The position numbers and the translations under genes are program-made. From assembly GCA_025331435.1 (NCBI GenBank), contig JAIWNI010000004.1:434001-498000 (forward strand): a DNA stretch of 64,000 nucleotides, in the 5' to 3' direction. The stretch comes from Choanephora cucurbitarum. Taxonomy: Eukaryota > Mucoromycota > Mucoromycetes > Mucorales > Choanephoraceae. Below the pieces are notes generated by a model. The model did no database searches. It was not told where the DNA came from and saw only the letters and a list, made by a program, of their open reading frames with translations. How positions within the stretch are numbered: the stretch's first letter is position 1; the number at the start of each line of letters is the position of its first letter. This document shows positions 33,275-43,670 of the stretch, piece after piece.

Positions 33275-36200
33275 TCATTTTTTATTGTGTTGATTGTGTT
33301 GAGTGAAATGAGGGAAAACGGCTGTTAAAGCAGCATCAGGATCTAAACCTAATAAATTACAGGCATGTTGATAACCATGCTTCACTTCCTGAATTCGATG
33401 TGATTTTCTAGTCCTTTTGGCCTTCAATAACATATGTGTATCAATCTCAAATTGACCAAATACGCTTATTTCTGACTTTTCCATCCAACCCCTAAAAAGA
33501 CAGGTGTGGTTTAGTTAGGCAACTGATTCTTTTTTTTTTTAGTATTGTCTCTTCTAATTACCATGTATGTGCTTCAGAGACGAGAAAGAAAGCCACTAGA
33601 ACTCTATCAGGAAAACTTGGCTGTAGTTTCAATACGCGATCAGGTATTTCTCGTTTTGTTGTTTGAGGATTCACAATCTCTGCTGGATGAGGAGGGAAAC
33701 CACGTACGTGAGCCCATACAATTTCACCATTTGCATAATGAACAGTCAATTTCTTGGGCCGTGTGGATCGTCTTTTTGGCATAGGCGGTCGTGTGAACGT
33801 AGACGGTGGAGTAGATGGAGGTGATGGAGTAGGTGGTGATGGAGTAGATGGTGGAGGAGAAGATGGAGGTGGTGTAGATTGTGTAGGTAGTGGTAGTGAT
33901 GTTGACTCCTCTTTGAGGATGCGAGGCCGTAACGAACGCTTTTGACCTTCTGTCGCACTGCGAGTCATTCGCTTCTTTGGTGGCTCTGGTGAACTAAGAC
34001 GGCTTCTCTTTTGAGGAAGCGAATCATCTGTATCAACCTTTCTTTTCTCGGGAGGTGTGAGTGAAAGCGGACTTGAACTACTTAATGTACTATCACTAGT
34101 TGTCACTTTGCTTTCTTCTCCTTCTTCATTACTATTAATGTCATTCTTTTGCTCCTGTTGTTGTTGTTCTTTTGGTTGCTGCTGCTCCTCTTCGTGTTCT
34201 TCAGGCGCTTCATCACTACTACTGCTACTACTGCTATTATTGGTGAGGGAAGGGGGTATATGAGTAGTGGCTCCATAAGAAAAGATGTCTGGGTCAATCT
34301 CTACATCCAATAGACCAAAAACAGGATTCAGTTGTTCATAACTATGACGTGCATGAGACATCAATTCCTGCATGACTTTTTCTAGTTTCTGAGCAAGCTT
34401 GAAATAGGCTGTGTCTGACTTGTTGTAGGTCATACTGTTACGCCAAATCAAACTGAGATCATATTCAAATTCGTCTAGAGAGAGATAAGAATGGTCATTG
34501 AGTTTCTTGATGATATCTGAGAATGACATTGGCTGTTTGATGATGTCGTGATAATCAGGCGCTATTTCTTTTGTTACTGGGTATCTAAATAGTTCCTTCT
34601 TGTCAAGTTCGATAAGCTGATCTAGCACTGTCTGTAGAATACATTGAATAGGGTAAAAAATCATTTCCAAGTAAGCCTTTTGTTTTCGAATACGTTCTAA
34701 TTTCTGTCGTTCTCTCTTTTGCACTTGTTCTGACAACATGCGCACTTTTTCAAGATCGCCTCGCAATGTCATTAATGTGGATGCTTTCTGTGCCTTCTCC
34801 ACTTCAGACTGTTTTAGTTGTGAAGCAGAAGCTGTCCATGGTTCTAGATGAAGTCGTTTCAACAAAGGTGCTCCTCTTCTTGCTTCTCGCTTTAGTGACC
34901 AATATCGACAGACGGTGGCTACCATGGCAGCTTTCTTTTTGATCTTTGTCTCTTTTTGTACACAAGGCAATTTCTCTAGTGTATTCAATATATATTCAGG
35001 TGCAATAGGTGTGCCTGTGGCTGTATTATAGTGATGTTGATGAGCCCTTGCTGCTTTATAGGATGCAGGCAACACTTGTGCATTGTTATTTTTCTTCTTT
35101 TTTTTCTTTTTCATTAGCTTTTTTAGATCCTCTTTAATCTCTTCCGCTTCGTCTTCTTCATCCACATAACGTTTTCGAGGCATGGCTTGTTTGTGCTTCA
35201 AAAACCAACGTTGTGCTTGTTCGAGATGTGTACTATGGTAATAGTCACGTGGTGTATGTCGATCACAGTAAGCCTTCAATAGAACACCATCATAATGAGT
35301 CCCATGAAGTTTCATGCGCATACAGAGACGAGCCCATCGAGCACAAGTCACATGGAATGCAACAAAGCAGTGCTTGTTATCGCATTGAATACATGCCCCC
35401 TGTCGTCGTTTACAGATATAGCACTGTAGCTTCCAACGTGATTTGGGAATACTTTCGATATTGTCAATCGGTTCCATATAGACACTGTTACTCAAGCTGA
35501 CTTCAGGAATCCAAATGGCACATAACAAGTGTCCCCATTGATTGGTTGTCGTCTGCTTTAAGGCGCCACCTTCATTAGGACAAAAGAGGCATGAAACAGG
35601 GTTTTCGGGTGAAATCATGCATTTCCTGCATAACCATTGGCCCTCTGGTATGTAAGGGATACCATAACAGTCTTGATGGACGGCTAAATTGCAACCGTCA
35701 CAAAAGACAATCGCATTACTGTTTTCACATTCCCCATCATCGCACACTGCACATTTTGAGTCCTCAGGTAATACAGGTTCTTCTGCTGTCTTTTTAGGCA
35801 AGTTTTTGACCTACCAATGATAATGTGAGATACAAAAATAAAACGCGTTCTCTTCAACTACTTACCAAATTAAACCATTCTTTCTCAATTTGATCCATCA
35901 TTGCTTCAAATAGCTCACTTGAGATCTCGCCTATGTTTTCCTTTTTCCTTTCTTTGTTATAGATTTGTAGCCATATATCATCTTAAATTGATTGTTCAGT
36001 AACCATGCCAATTCAACTCAGCTTTTTATTTTTACCTTGTTCATCCATATCATATTCAACAGTCTGAAATAGGTCTGATTCTGTGGGTTCTACGAAATTG
36101 GAGATACTATCAGTATCCAATGTAGTCTGTTGAAGAGAGAGAATGAACTATTACTACTGCTATAACTATTCAAATACCTGTGTAATGTATATAGTGCTGA

Positions 36201-36496
36201 GGTCGTTCAAAGTTTCCAGGTGAGTGAGAAGAGACAAGTCTAAATGAAGGCTGAGGCAATTCGAGCTGTTTTCTGAGTTCCCCTGTCGATTTCTTTGTAT
36301 CTTCTGCATTATCCTCAGCAAGGCTTGTGTGTAAAGAAAGAGGTGATACTTTAACAATAGTCAAGGGCTCTCTGATATCCAAGTCAGGAAAGAAGTCGGT
36401 GAAAGATCGCTCTTCCCTAGGTTTCTCTGTTGTGATAGGAGAAGCTGGCTGTTTTCTTGGTCTGCCTCGTCTATGTTTGTTGTCGCCTATAAGCAT
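33275..36496 (-). CDS. NTO1: BRPF/NTO1-like PHD-bromodomain-PWWP protein
   Basis: Exons 36496-36178 (approximate end), 36126-36036, 35981-35866, 35810-33562 and 33491-33275 encode about 996 aa. In order: an AT-hook (R-R-G-R-P-R-K) at the N-terminus; an Enhancer-of-polycomb-like segment (F-V-E-P-T-E-S-D-L-F, V-E-Y-D-M-D-E-Q); PHD finger C-A-V-C-D-D-G-E-C; zinc knuckle and extended PHD (C-Y-I-C-K-R-R-Q-G-A-C); bromodomain (Y-P-V-T-K-E-I-A-P-D-Y, then Y-N-K-S-D-T); acidic and Pro-rich linkers; and C-terminal PWWP (V-W-A-H-V-R-G-F-P). This is the full BRPF layout, a histone-reading scaffold of MYST acetyltransferase complexes such as yeast NuA3. The junction of exons 1 and 2 is out of phase with the only visible GT..AG pair, so that join is unproven. 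All later junctions agree. Confidence 0.88.
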
Positions 36497-36749
36497 ATCT
36501 CAACTCATAAAAGAAAGAAGAAAAAAGAAAAGAGGGACAATATGAAAAAAAAGTACGGCTTAGAGATGCACAATTGAAAGTCAGGTGCGAAAAATCTTAA
36601 AATCTTATTTGATTGGCCATGATTTCCAAGTGAGATAATAGCTGTATCTCTATTTTGAAGCATAAACTGACGATAGCAATGGTAAATTAGTTTATTATGA
36701 ACACTCTTCTTTCTCTCTCTCTCTCTTTTTTTAGCATAGTTTGGCTGAA

Positions 36750-37927
36750 CTAAACGATCGAGCACCTGAGAAACCTATGAAACCGATGTACTGTATGTCA
36801 ATGTTATCAGATTCTGTTTCTGCTCTTAGTAGCTTAATAAGCACATATTTGGCTGATCTAATCATATGTATTCATAAGTGACTCTAGCGTAACGTTTCAG
36901 TAGATAGAAGTTTTTCCTTTTTACCTTGATTCTAAATCAACAATACAAGTCCTCTCTTTTGACAGACTGAACCAGGCAGCAGGATCTGTATCTTGATTAT
37001 TGCTAAGCTTGTATTGTTCATATTCAGCTTTTGAGAAATGGTCGAATTTGGAAGTATCTATCATACAATGAAAAAAGCTTAGAGAGACATTGTTTTTTGT
37101 TATTTATTCTCTTTTTTTTTACCTTGTATATTGATTTCTCGATGTGAAATAAACACAAGTCCTTCCTTACCTTTTATTTCAGAAAAAGACTTTCTTAAAC
37201 ATCAATGATGAAATGATTGAAGCCAATAAAAACTTACATGGCGCACTGAATCTAACATGATAACAAAAACTGTTGTCAGTATGTACAAATCTTTATCTCT
37301 CGTTTTTTCTTTACCCATGTTGTGGTGCCTTTAATATCATTTTGGTAATTGAGCAATTAGTGTCTGCTATAAGTCCACTTTGAATGAATCCACAATAACG
37401 AACGAGTATATTGACTGTGCCTTTTCTTCCTGAACTAATTCAACATCAATCAACTCAACTCTTCTCTCTCATTGAAACTCAATATGATCTTACCAATATA
37501 CAGATCCATCATTTAATAATACATTTTCAATACCATACATTTCACTATAAGCCCTCCAGAAAGAGAAAGGTCAGTCATGCACCTATTCCTGTAATATGTC
37601 TAATCAAAATTACCCAAACCTTCCTCCATCATTACACATAATTTCGAAGTCAAGTATATCATGAGCTTCTTCGTTCTCTTTTAATAGAGAAGATGTATCA
37701 AAGGCTTTTTCGCTTAAACAATGAAGATTGCTAGATGTCAGCCGCCTACTCCATCGTGTGCTTGGTGGAGGGGCAGGCGGTGTAGTAGAGTGAGAGAAGT
37801 TGCTTGTGTCACGAGCTACTGCGCTATCAATTTCATCAAGCAAATTTGATGTTAGAATAGGAGATACAGTAAAGGCAGAAGCTGGAATAATATCATCTGC
37901 TGATGCGAAACGATTAACATTAGGCAT
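36750..37927 (-). CDS. Seven-exon protein of unknown family
   Basis: Exons 37927-37614, 37544-37494, 37434-37315, 37269-37238, 37170-37123, 37057-36925 and 36765-36750 join in phase to a 237-aa protein. Exon 4 is only 32 nt and the last only 16 nt. The first 100 residues are Ser/Pro/Thr-rich. From about 95 on the sequence looks like a compact beta-rich domain: D-F-E-I-M-C-N-D-G-G-R-F-G, Y-G-I-E-N-V-L-L-N-D-G-S-V-Y-C-S, K-G-T-V-N-I-L-V-R-Y, K-M-I-L-K-A-P, then G-L-V-F-I-S-H. The E-N-V-L...V-Y-C-S...V-N-I pattern recalls APC10/DOC-type galactose-binding folds, but I cannot name the family. The stop is 254 bp upstream of the BRPF start, same strand. Confidence 0.65.
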
Positions 37928-38689
37928 ATGGATTTTACTTGTATTAGAAAAGAACAAAAAAATAAAAAAAAGAGAAGAAAGAAGCTAGTCTAATAAACAC
38001 ATTGTCTTATTGTTCAAGTGGTGAGGTTTTGATTATCGAAAGTTGCATAAAAAGGGAGTCACTCTAAGAATTACATCAAATGCAACGCGCCTTATTGTCT
38101 AGCGGATCAAAAAAAATCCACGGGTCGATTCAGTCTAATAAACAAACAAAGTAAGAACTATTCACCTCATTGCTTTGGTCTATCTGGTGTTTTCTTTTCT
38201 CTCTCTCTCTCATTCGAAAGGAATGCTTTTTATGATATTTAAATGACGATATGCTTATTATTGAGAGAATAATAGTTTAGAACGATGTAACGATTCCTAA
38301 ATGAGTACAGTAAGCATGCATACGAAGTTATAAGCCATGAGTAAATCTGACTTTATATTCCAAACTAAGTATATATGTGAATATCAAGTATCTGTTAACA
38401 TATTAAACGAAGTAAAGAAACTGATTCGGAACATCAATAAAAGCTTGATGCGTTTCGCGGATTATAGGACATATTATACTTTGACTTGAATAAGCTCATT
38501 TAGCAAGAGAGACTGTGACAATGTTGCTAATAACCAAAGTCTTAAACATCACACCTGATAGTGACTGAAGAAATCTTTACCGTGTACTGGATGAAGGAGA
38601 AGGACCAAATAAGTCGTCAGTACTAACAAGCTGAAGAACAGGAAAAGATACTTACCTGAGCTCTTTATTGTTGTTTCAAAGAAGGAAGA
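37928..38689. other. AT-rich intergenic region
   Basis: About 760 bp without a gene. It includes a tRNA-like stub (38086-38138, separate entry) and CT-rich tracts at 38195-38212. The left end should carry the promoter of the seven-exon gene. Confidence 0.4.
38086..38138 (+). tRNA. tRNA-like remnant (truncated)
   Basis: GCGCCTTATTGTCTAGCGG resembles the acceptor and A-box half of a tRNA-Glu-like sequence. Shortly after an A-run follows GGGTCGATTC, a B-box missing one T. The anticodon arm is absent. It may be a decayed tRNA or the head of a tRNA-derived SINE. It cannot fold as a full tRNA. Confidence 0.25.
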
Positions 38690-39230
38690 CACTGATATCA
38701 TAAAAAGAAGTCTAGTGGTGGTATGCAAGACCTCTCAGAAAGCTGAATTGAGCTCAAACTTGTCGTTGCTGTCACTAAATTTAGCTCAAAAGCTTGGTCT
38801 CTTGTTATGCAAAGCGCCAAGCATAGCAAACAAATTGAGCTGAAAAATACCATTTCAAAATGAGTTGTAGAGCAAAAAGGCTTTAAACTACCAAGTTCTT
38901 TATGCTCAACAACAAAAGTTCACTTTATCTTCTCAGCTCTCAGAATAAAATAAAAAGGAAACATTTCTCATTAATCATTTCAGTATTCTGTCAATCTCAT
39001 AAAAGTGTTCTTGAAGCAGATGATACGAAAAAGATTAGGTTTTGCCTTCAGCAAAACTAGTCAATCCATAGCATTAAAAAGACGATTGGTAAAAAAAGTT
39101 GCTGCAACAAAGCACCTTCATAAAAAAAAAAGTCATAGTACAACTATCAATACAAGTTGATGCTTTTGCTCATCAGTCTTTCTTGCTCTGTAGGTAATAT
39201 ATTATAAGAACGAAGGTAGTCAAAGTATAT
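38690..39230 (+). pseudogene. Decayed MULE-like fragment, second copy
   Basis: Near 39020-39110 a frame reads D-D-T-K-K-I-R-F-C-L-Q-Q-N...K-K-T-I-G-K-K. It aligns by eye with D-M-R-K-I-S-F-G-L-E-Q-N...Q-N-T-I-S-K-D in the N-terminal part of the MULE remnant at about 4580-4670. Stops are frequent and the catalytic part is missing. The similarity is short, so common descent is likely but not proven. Confidence 0.4.
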
Positions 39231-40006
39231 ATTGACAGCGGTTGATCCCATATAGAACGTTTCGATGTTGGAAACGGAATAGATGCTGTTTCTGACTCCA
39301 AGTAAAAAGGAGGGTCAATATTAGAATTCTTAAACAATGAACCAAATATATTAGCCTGTTTGTACTTTGATTGATCAAGTCAGCAATTGTTGTTCTACCT
39401 GTAAACTAGCGAAATCATTGCTTTCTTTTCTGACCACATATATCTCACAATGAGCCTTTTAAAAAGCCTTACGTTTAGCAAAAAAAAAAAAAATGACATG
39501 TTGAGGTCAATCTTTGATAGTGGTCGAGTAAACATGAAGAGGTTTTATGGTAGCTTAGTACCTATTTATAGTTAGAGGATAATATCGACCTACTTATTAA
39601 GGGTTCTGGATCACAACAAAGTAAATTGGTTGTATAATAAACGTATGGAGCAATGCTGAAGGATATGAATGAATTCATCTGCAAAATATATCACTCATTC
39701 TGAACATTGTTTATTTAAATAATCGATTTTGCCAAGTTCATCTCTCTCGCTTTGGATTCAATTAAGCTCACTTATGAAGTTCTTTACAACTACTCGTCTT
39801 TGCATGAAACAATTCCTGTCAACATCAGATTGTAGTCAGGGAAGAGTGATATGGGAAAAAGGGATTGATATGCAGGTCAAGTTTTTAGAGAAATTAAGCG
39901 AGAGCCTTACGATGTGTTGCTTAAAAAACATTCTCAGAAAAATACCTGCACAAAAATTACAGCGCCCAGGGAAAAAAAATAAAGTTTACCTTTTTTTCTC
40001 TTATTA
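39231..40006. other. gene-poor region before TEN1
   Basis: About 775 bp. A frame from 39723 to 39990 reads like former protein (F-I-S-L-A-L-D-S-I-K-L-T-Y-E-V-L-Y-N-Y, then V-F-R-E-I-K-R-E-P-Y) but has two stops and no recognised domain. It may be a dead gene or transposon piece. The rest is AT-rich. Confidence 0.35.
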
Positions 40007-40481
40007 ATGTCAAAAGTACCTTCTGCAAAGCTAGTTTTACTAAAAGACTTGGCGAATTGTCAGGTTGGAGATTCTGTCAGAATAACAGGCATGTAAGGTT
40101 ATAATCACTTTCATTTCATACGATTATTTACATATACATACGTATGGTTTTCTATCCTTTTTTCTTTATCCTTAAGTTGGACTGAATATGACTCAAACTC
40201 AAATATTGCAATGATTCAATACAACGATGTAGAAGCTGAAATAGACGTTAGTCAAGCGCAAGAACAAGTCTCGTTTGATGAAGGTGAACTTGTTCAGTGT
40301 TTGGGAGAAATAACAAACAAGGTAATAGTGCTGATAAGTAGCAATAGAATCCATTATATCAACCTAAAAGATTTAGACAACCGAAGCCACACAGGTTCGT
40401 GCAAGAATCGTACGTTCAGTAAACACATTAGATATGGAATTGTATGAAAAAGCTGTTGAGCTAAGAAATAAAATTATTTAA
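40007..40481 (+). CDS. TEN1: TEN1-like telomere protein (CST complex)
   Basis: Exons 40007-40092, 40177-40321 and 40395-40481 give 105 aa, with correct splice ends and phase. It is one OB-fold: S-A-K-L-V-L-L-K-D-L and V-G-D-S-V-R-I-T-G (strand 1 region), T-E-Y-D-S-N-S-N-I-A-M-I-Q-Y (middle strands), L-V-Q-C-L-G-E-I (strand 4) and V-R-A-R-I-V-R-S-V-N-T-L-D-M-E-L-Y (C-terminal helix). Length and order match TEN1, the smallest subunit of the CTC1/Cdc13-STN1-TEN1 complex that binds telomeric single strands and recruits polymerase alpha-primase. It is too short and spliced to appear as one open frame. It lies 200 bp upstream of LCB2 on the same strand. Confidence 0.8.
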
Positions 40482-40681
40482 AGCTATCTTCCTCATCAAA
40501 CAATGAAATCATTGGCTGAATCATTATCAGCTCAAGATTAAAAAGAAAATGGCGCCGAAGCCCTTCGGCATGTATAACCAGATATGCTGAGTCTTAAACT
40601 TTTGTCTTTAAAACTGCTCTCAATTTCTTTTGTCTTTCTCTTTCTCTTTTTTTTTTTCTGTTTTAAGCACAAAAGACAAAG

Positions 40682-42553
40682 ATGGGTAAAGGAAAGAGAG
40701 CTCATACAATCAGTATACCTAGTATACCTAGTATAAACTTCACTACACCCAAGTCTTCGTCGGATCACTCTTATGCTCCCTCTAAATTTATCGGCTCTCT
40801 TTCTAAATCCACATCCGAACAGACATCCTCTTTTGTCAATACCAACGCCGAAAGATGGCAGCCTCCCCGCAAACCAAAGATGAAATATGATGATCTTGAG
40901 CACAAGATGGAAGCTGCTCCCCTCTATGTCTTAGTCTGTACGTATCTCAATTATTTTGTTTTGATCCTTTTTGGCCATTTGCGTGACCTTGTTGGAAAGC
41001 TTTTTAAGCCTCAAGAGTATGCCCATTTGAAGACAAATCAGGTAAGCCATTCTTGGTTTTCTTTTTTTTCCAATCAACCTTAACGCTTTCTTTCCTTTTG
41101 TCTTTATCAGGGTTATGCTCCTCTCGTTTCAGACTTTGATAACTTTTACACGCGCCGTCTATATTTTCGAATCCGGTAAATGAATAAGCTTTTAAATGTG
41201 TATTACCTGAAGAAAAAAAATATGGATAAACTATTTACACTTTAAGATTTTATTAGGGATTGCTTTAATCGCCCCATCACTGGTGTTGCATCTAGAACAG
41301 TAAAATTACTCGATCGTGTATCTGCCGATTTCAACAGAACTTTCAGATTAACTGGTACAACAACAGAAGCACTCAACTTTGCTTCTTACAACTACCTTGG
41401 TTTTTCTGACAACTCTGGTCCTTGTGCAGATGCTGTAGAACAAGCTACTTTAGATTTAGGTATTACAGCAAGCAGCAGCAGAGCCGAAGCTGGTACAACT
41501 AGACATGCTCAAGAGATGGAACAAATGGTTGCTCGCTTTGTTGGAAAAGAAGATGCTATGTGTGTGAGCATGGGTTTTGCTACCAACTCTACCACTATTC
41601 CCGCTCTTGTTGGAAAAGGTTGCTTGGTCATCTCTGACGAACTGAACCATTCCTCTATTGTTTTTGGTGTTCGTCTCTCGGGTGCCTCTGTCCGTGTCTT
41701 TAAGCACAACAACATGGACGATCTTCGTGAACTTTTGCGTGAAGTCATCTCTCAAGGTCAACCTCGTACTCATCGTCCTTGGAAAAAAATTTTGGTTATT
41801 GTTGAAGGCCTTTATTCTATGGAAGGTACTATTGTTAACCTACCTGAATTAATCGAACTTAAGAAGGAATTTAAGGTAAGAAACATCTCATTTTTTTTGG
41901 AGGTTAAAACTAAATCTCTACTTTCCTTTTAGTTTTATCTTTATGTCGATGAAGCTCACTCTATTGGTGCCCTTGGTGAGAACGGTGGTGGTGTTTGCGA
42001 TTTCTATGGTATTGACCCTGCTGATGTTGATATCCTAATGGGAACATTCACTAAATCGTTCGGTGCTGCTGGTGGTTACATCGCTGGTGATAAGGCTATT
42101 ATTGATCATCTTCGTTTGCGTAACCATGCTTATAACTACGCTGAGCCCGTTTCTGTTCCTGTTGCCCAACAAGTTATCACTTCCATGAAGATTATTTGTG
42201 GTGAAGATGGAACTGATATCGGTCGCAAAAAGATCAAACAGCTTGCTGAGAACTCGCTCTACTTTATTGAACGCTTGAGAGAAATGGGCTTTATTGTTTA
42301 TGGTGACCAAGGTAGTCCTGTCATCCCTCTCTTACTTTTTAATCCTGCCAAGATTCCTGCCTTTTCTCGTGAACTCTTAAAGCACAATATTGCCATTGTC
42401 GTTGTAGGCTATCCTGCCACTCCCATCATCACTTCACGTGCTCGCTTCTGTTTATCCTCTGCTCATACCAAAGAAGACATAGATAGAGCTTTAGAGGTTA
42501 TTTCTGAAGTTGGTGACACTTTACTGCTTAAAGTCAGTGAAGTAGCTAAATAA
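40682..42553 (+). CDS. LCB2: Serine palmitoyltransferase subunit 2
   Basis: Exons 40682-41041, 41111-41175, 41257-41875 and 41933-42553 give 554 aa. The enzyme condenses L-serine with palmitoyl-CoA to 3-ketosphinganine at the ER membrane, the first and committed step of sphingolipid synthesis, as a heterodimer with LCB1. It is a class II pyridoxal-phosphate enzyme: the membrane segment near residues 82-100 ([11 protein letters not shown]) precedes the catalytic domain. Key blocks are N-Y-L-G-F, G-T-T-R-H, S-D-E-L-N-H, V-D-E-A-H-S and G-T-F-T-K389-S-F-G-A-A-G-G with the cofactor lysine. The catalytic lysine marks it as LCB2 rather than LCB1, which lacks it. Codon use and length are normal and no defects are seen. 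Confidence 0.97.
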
Positions 42554-43429
42554 TCCTAAAATTTGATACTTTCTATTTATTGTTTACATTGTATACTCCT
42601 TATATATCTACGCCATTGCATACACCTTAATACCTTTGTTTTTCTTATTTCGCATCTCTCTCCTTTAGCTCTTTTTACATACACTTACTCGCAAAAAAAT
42701 AAATGTACACATAAAGATATCATCTTAATTTAGTAACAAGATGAGTTTCTATTTCTGTCCTAAGCTCAGAGAAAAGAAAAGCTTGGATTTGACAATATTC
42801 ATTATTTCGCTTTCTGTAAAAGTCTCGCCAATTAAGCAACTCAATTGATGGAACAACACTAACTAAAAATAACCAAGCCATGATTAAAACATAAAAAGAG
42901 AGGCATTTAAGCTATAGACTAAAGTTTTTTTGTGTAAATTGAGTTTAGTTTTTCTTGGGTAAAATGAGCTGACTATTTTCAAACAAAAAGAAAGGCAGGG
43001 CTTCTGCATTTATAATCTATATTGCTTACGGATAAGATTTTGGGCTTAAGACTTACTACAAGTATCGGCATTGAGTTTAGCCTTTTACAACTGGAAAGTA
43101 GGAATGCTTAAATTCGCAGCACAACAGCGAATTGTTCTTACAACTGCAAGCCTCATGAATCTTCCTGTTTTGCGTCCCGAGTTATTTGAGAAAAAGCAGC
43201 TTGTAGCAAGAAGCTTTGGTTCTTCTTATCTTTATGGTTTCAAAAGCAGATTGCCTGTCAAGGTTTCCCTGCTCTCGTTCTATAAGCATCAACTGAAAAC
43301 CGATTTGATAGAATGCGATTTGTTTTAGCCGTATGTTACACTAAATCTAAGTGTGACATTGGGACAATAGCTCTTTTGTTTATGGTGACAAACGTGCATG
43401 AAACATACATCGCATCAAACGTTAATTGT
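42554..43429. other. intergenic, left flank of the retrotransposon
   Basis: About 875 bp, AT-rich. An 85-codon frame (43071-43328) has no recognised domain and no gene context. The first 150 bp should contain the LCB2 terminator. Confidence 0.4.
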
Positions 43430-43434
43430 TTCTA
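43430..43434. repeat. target-site duplication, left copy
   Basis: TTCTA directly before the 5' LTR; the same five bases follow the 3' LTR at 48486-48490. Confidence 0.9.
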
Positions 43435-43670
43435 TGTGACGCGTTTGACTTGATGTCCATATTTGGAACTGAAGCAATGAAGAAGAAACATCCCACTTAA
43501 ATTGCAAAGAAAGTCAAGTCATTTTCTATTATAATTATCATCTCATTAATATTTAGCAAAACATATAAATACTCTTTTATTTTTATACAATAAAGAAGAT
43601 CGGATATACTTAGAACTCTCTCTATTCTTTCTTGCCTTTATATCTCATTTGATGTCCGACAAACGTTACA
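43435..43670 (+). repeat. 5' LTR
   Basis: 236 bp, starting TGTGACGCG and ending CGTTACA. It contains a TATA-like CATATAAATA near 43562 and an AATAAAG signal near 43590, consistent with U3 promoter and R/polyadenylation. The Gag-Pol start codon (43652) lies inside, near its 3' end. Confidence 0.95.

Noticed and set aside
33746..33958. Minus-strand His/Leu-rich frame and matching plus-strand Gly/Asp-rich frame
   Set aside because: Both are shadows of the Pro/Ser/Thr-rich repeat (P-S-T-P type) in the BRPF linker, read in other frames.
34057..34263. Plus-strand Ser/Cys/Leu-rich frame
   Set aside because: Antisense of the poly-Ser and poly-Gln/Glu linker of the BRPF gene; low-complexity shadow.
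37928..37957. Longer start of the seven-exon protein
   Set aside because: The extension begins at TTG; the first ATG in frame is at 37927.
43071..43328. 85-codon plus-strand frame before the retrotransposon
   Set aside because: No domain, no neighbour context, no splice partners; not enough to call a gene.
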